From positions 1 through 34,698 of the forward strand of contig JBCBSK010000014.1 of the NCBI GenBank assembly GCA_039819185.1: a stretch of DNA of 34,698 nt, read 5' to 3'. Source of the stretch: JBCBSK01 sp039819185 (GTDB taxonomy: Bacteria; Pseudomonadota; Alphaproteobacteria; Rhizobiales; Tepidamorphaceae). The notes under the pieces were generated by a model. That model was not told the DNA's origin. It was given only the letters and a program-made list of their open reading frames with translations, and did not search any database. This document shows positions 33,108 through 34,698 of this stretch, in pieces; within the stretch, counting starts at the first letter, position 1, and every line of letters begins with the position of its first letter. The translations under genes were made by a program, and so were the position numbers.

Positions 33108-33260
33108 TTAGTCCTCCCTGAGCGGGATTTTCGACGCTTCGTCGAACTTCTTGCCGTTTGACGGCCACAGCGCATAGGCCACGACGATTGCGAACAACAA
33201 GACGAAGTAGACAAGGCCCCAGGTCTGGGCGAAGGAGGCCAGTGAATCGTAGAGTTCCAT
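33108..33260 (-). CDS. ccoQ: CcoQ, small subunit of cbb3 oxidase
   Basis: A 50-residue one-helix protein, MELYDSLASFAQTWGLVYFV, continuing LLFAIVVAYALWPSNGKKFD. The WPSNGKKFDEAS tail is characteristic of CcoQ/FixQ. The real start is ATG 33260, 10 bases after ccoO; the in-frame extension upstream overlaps ccoO and is not protein-like. CcoQ stabilises the complex and, in Rhodobacter, transmits an oxygen-related signal. Confidence 0.95.
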   Translation of the reverse strand: MELYDSLASFAQTWGLVYFVLLFAIVVAYALWPSNGKKFDEASKIPLRED

Positions 33261-33270
33261 CCCGTCCTCC

Positions 33271-34014
33271 TCAGCGCAGGTTGATTTCGGCCTGGTTGTC
33301 GAAGGTCGAGAAGTCGACCAGCGTGCCAAGCATCTGGAGATAGGCGACAAGCGCGTCCATTTCGGTCACCCGCTCGGGATCGCCATCGAAGTCGCGCATG
33401 TTAACCGTCGGATAGCGCGCTTCGAGTCCGTCCGGATCGGCCCCATCGCCGAGCGGATCGGCCTGGGTCCGGACGTCCTGGAGCGCGAGTTCCAGCATCT
33501 CGTCCGAATAAGGCACGCCATAGATCTGATTGATCCTCAGATCGAGGGCGATGTCCTCATAATCGAGTTCGGTCGTCGCCAGGAATGGGTAGCCCGGCAT
33601 GATCGAGGCGGGCGAGACAGAACGTGGATCGATCAGGTGCTGAACCTGCCATTCGTCGGAATACTTCCCTCCGACGCGCGCCAGATCCGGCCCCGTCCGC
33701 TTCGACCCCCATTGGAAGGGGCGGTCATACATCGATTCGGCAGCGAGCGAATAATGGCCGTAACGCTCGACCTCATCCCTTAGCGTCCGGATCATCTGGC
33801 TGTGACAGGTGTAGCACCCCTCACGGACGTAGATGTTTCGGCCGGCCAGTTCGAGCGGGGTGTAGGGGCGCATGCCCTCGACCCGCTCGGTTGTGCTCTT
33901 GAGGTAAAAATTCGGCACCAGCTCAACCAAGCCGCCGATCGACACCGCGATCAGGATGCCGATCAAGAGGACCAGGGAGTGGCGCTCGAAGACGCCATGC
34001 TTATCAAGCAACAT
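33271..34014 (-). CDS. ccoO: CcoO, monoheme cytochrome c subunit of cbb3 oxidase
   Basis: The 247-residue subunit has one N-terminal helix (about 12-33) and a periplasmic cytochrome c domain with heme motif CYTCH (67-71) in NIYVREGCYTCHSQMIRTL. Other conserved parts are GPDLARVGGKYSDEW and the DPRSVSPASIMPGYPFL segment with the likely axial methionine. It carries electrons from CcoP to the heme b of CcoN. It lies 13 bases downstream of ccoN. Confidence 0.97.
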   Translation of the reverse strand: MLLDKHGVFERHSLVLLIGILIAVSIGGLVELVPNFYLKSTTERVEGMRPYTPLELAGRNIYVREGCYTCHSQMIRTLRDEVERYGHYSLAAESMYDRPFQWGSKRTGPDLARVGGKYSDEWQVQHLIDPRSVSPASIMPGYPFLATTELDYEDIALDLRINQIYGVPYSDEMLELALQDVRTQADPLGDGADPDGLEARYPTVNMRDFDGDPERVTEMDALVAYLQMLGTLVDFSTFDNQAEINLR

Positions 34015-34027
34015 TGGTCACGTCCTC

Positions 34028-34698
34028 CTATTCGGCCGGCTGCAGGGCAGGCCGGGCCGAGGGTTCGACCTCGGCTTCGGCCGGCTCGCCATAGCGGGCG
34101 GTCATGTAGAGGTTGTAGGCCATGATCACCGCGCCGACGACGAACAACGCGCCGCCCAGAGCCCGGATCACATAGAACGGATGCATCGCCTCGACCGTCT
34201 CGATGAACGAGAACTCGAGGAAGCCGAGATCGTTATAGGCGCGCCACATCAGGCCCTGCATGATGCCCGACACCCACATCGCCGAGATGTAGAGGACGAT
34301 GCCGATCGTGGCGGTCCAGAAGTGCCAGTTGACGAGCTTCAGCGAATACAGGCCCTTGCGGTTCCACAGCCACGGAACGAGGCAGTAGAGCGCACCGAAG
34401 GAGACGAAGCCGACCCAGCCGAGCGCGCCGGAATGGACGTGCCCGATGGTCCAGTCGGTGTAGTGACTGAGCGAGTTCACCGCCCGGATCGACATCATCG
34501 GACCTTCGAAGGTCGACATCCCGTAAAACGCCACCGACACGACCAGCATCCGCAGCACCGGATCGGTCCTCAGCTTGTCCCAAGCCCCCGACAGCGTCAT
34601 CAGGCCGTTGATCATGCCACCCCAGGACGGCATCCACAGCATCACCGAGAACGTCATGCCAAGGGTCTGCGCCCATTCCGGCAAAGCGGTGTAGTGCA
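34028..34698 (-). CDS. ccoN: CcoN, catalytic subunit I of cbb3 oxidase (C-terminal part)
   Basis: The frame runs off the right edge, so only about the last 222 residues are present. The visible part starts HYTALPEWAQTLGMTFSVML and has SWGGMINGLMTLSGAW and the heme-ligand motif YTDWTIGHVHSGALGWVG. These belong to the C-terminal helices of the heme-copper oxidase subunit that reduces oxygen to water at a heme b3-CuB centre and pumps protons. The low-oxygen promoter and any FNR box would be upstream, outside the window. Confidence 0.96.
   Translation of the reverse strand, partial: HYTALPEWAQTLGMTFSVMLWMPSWGGMINGLMTLSGAWDKLRTDPVLRMLVVSVAFYGMSTFEGPMMSIRAVNSLSHYTDWTIGHVHSGALGWVGFVSFGALYCLVPWLWNRKGLYSLKLVNWHFWTATIGIVLYISAMWVSGIMQGLMWRAYNDLGFLEFSFIETVEAMHPFYVIRALGGALFVVGAVIMAYNLYMTARYGEPAEAEVEPSARPALQPAE

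Overview
The window is about 34.7 kb of GC-rich chromosome from an alphaproteobacterium, most likely of the Hyphomicrobiales (Rhizobiales) type. This assignment is an inference from gene order and protein sequence: the zapA/6S RNA/5-FTHF cyclo-ligase arrangement, a transketolase–gap–pgk–class I aldolase run followed by efp and suhB, ruvCAB, and a complete ccoNOQP-ccoGHIS (fixNOQP-fixGHIS) set. No tRNA, rRNA, CRISPR array, transposase or phage gene was seen.

Region 1 (1-1692, minus) is the Holliday-junction operon ruvC-ruvA-[membrane protein]-ruvB, with ruvB cut by the window edge. The unexpected membrane gene between ruvA and ruvB has a core that is extremely AT-rich. Region 2 (1693-7986, plus) is an opposite-strand block that separates ruvC from yebC, two genes that are usually neighbours. 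It holds a TauE/SafE permease, then a four-gene envelope module (small ribbon-helix-helix-like protein, PspA/IM30, YqiJ-like NfeD-type membrane protein, YqiK-like flotillin) behind a promoter that overlaps a palindrome, then a low-GC pair (a DUF488 protein and an unrecognised partner that overlap by 71 bases). Region 3 (7999-12710) has yebC, a soluble PAS-type chemoreceptor, a YmdB-type phosphoesterase, 5-FTHF cyclo-ligase, 6S RNA, zapA and a DUF4164 protein.

Region 4 (13005-18491, plus) is central carbon metabolism: transketolase, GAPDH, phosphoglycerate kinase and class I fructose-bisphosphate aldolase. It is followed (18620-23926, plus) by a degenerate ThiE-like protein, a secreted Sel1-repeat protein, EF-P, an inositol-monophosphatase-family protein and a MotA/TolQ-like plus OmpA/MotB-like pair. 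Region 5 (23930-27683) contains an MsbA-like ABC exporter, ribosomal protein L31, a type-2 3-hydroxyacyl-CoA dehydrogenase-like SDR and a DUF1232 protein.

Region 6 (27689-34698, minus) is the cbb3 high-affinity cytochrome oxidase. The structural genes ccoN (partial), ccoO, ccoQ and ccoP are followed, after a hairpin and a promoter-sized gap, by the assembly genes ccoG, ccoH, ccoI and ccoS, which overlap or nearly abut. Together they make and metallate a terminal oxidase for respiration at low oxygen.

The most distinctive parts are the RHH-PspA-YqiJ-flotillin module with its palindromic promoter, the low-GC DUF488 pair beside it, and the AT-rich membrane gene inside ruvCAB. All functional statements come from reading protein motifs by eye; no database search was run.
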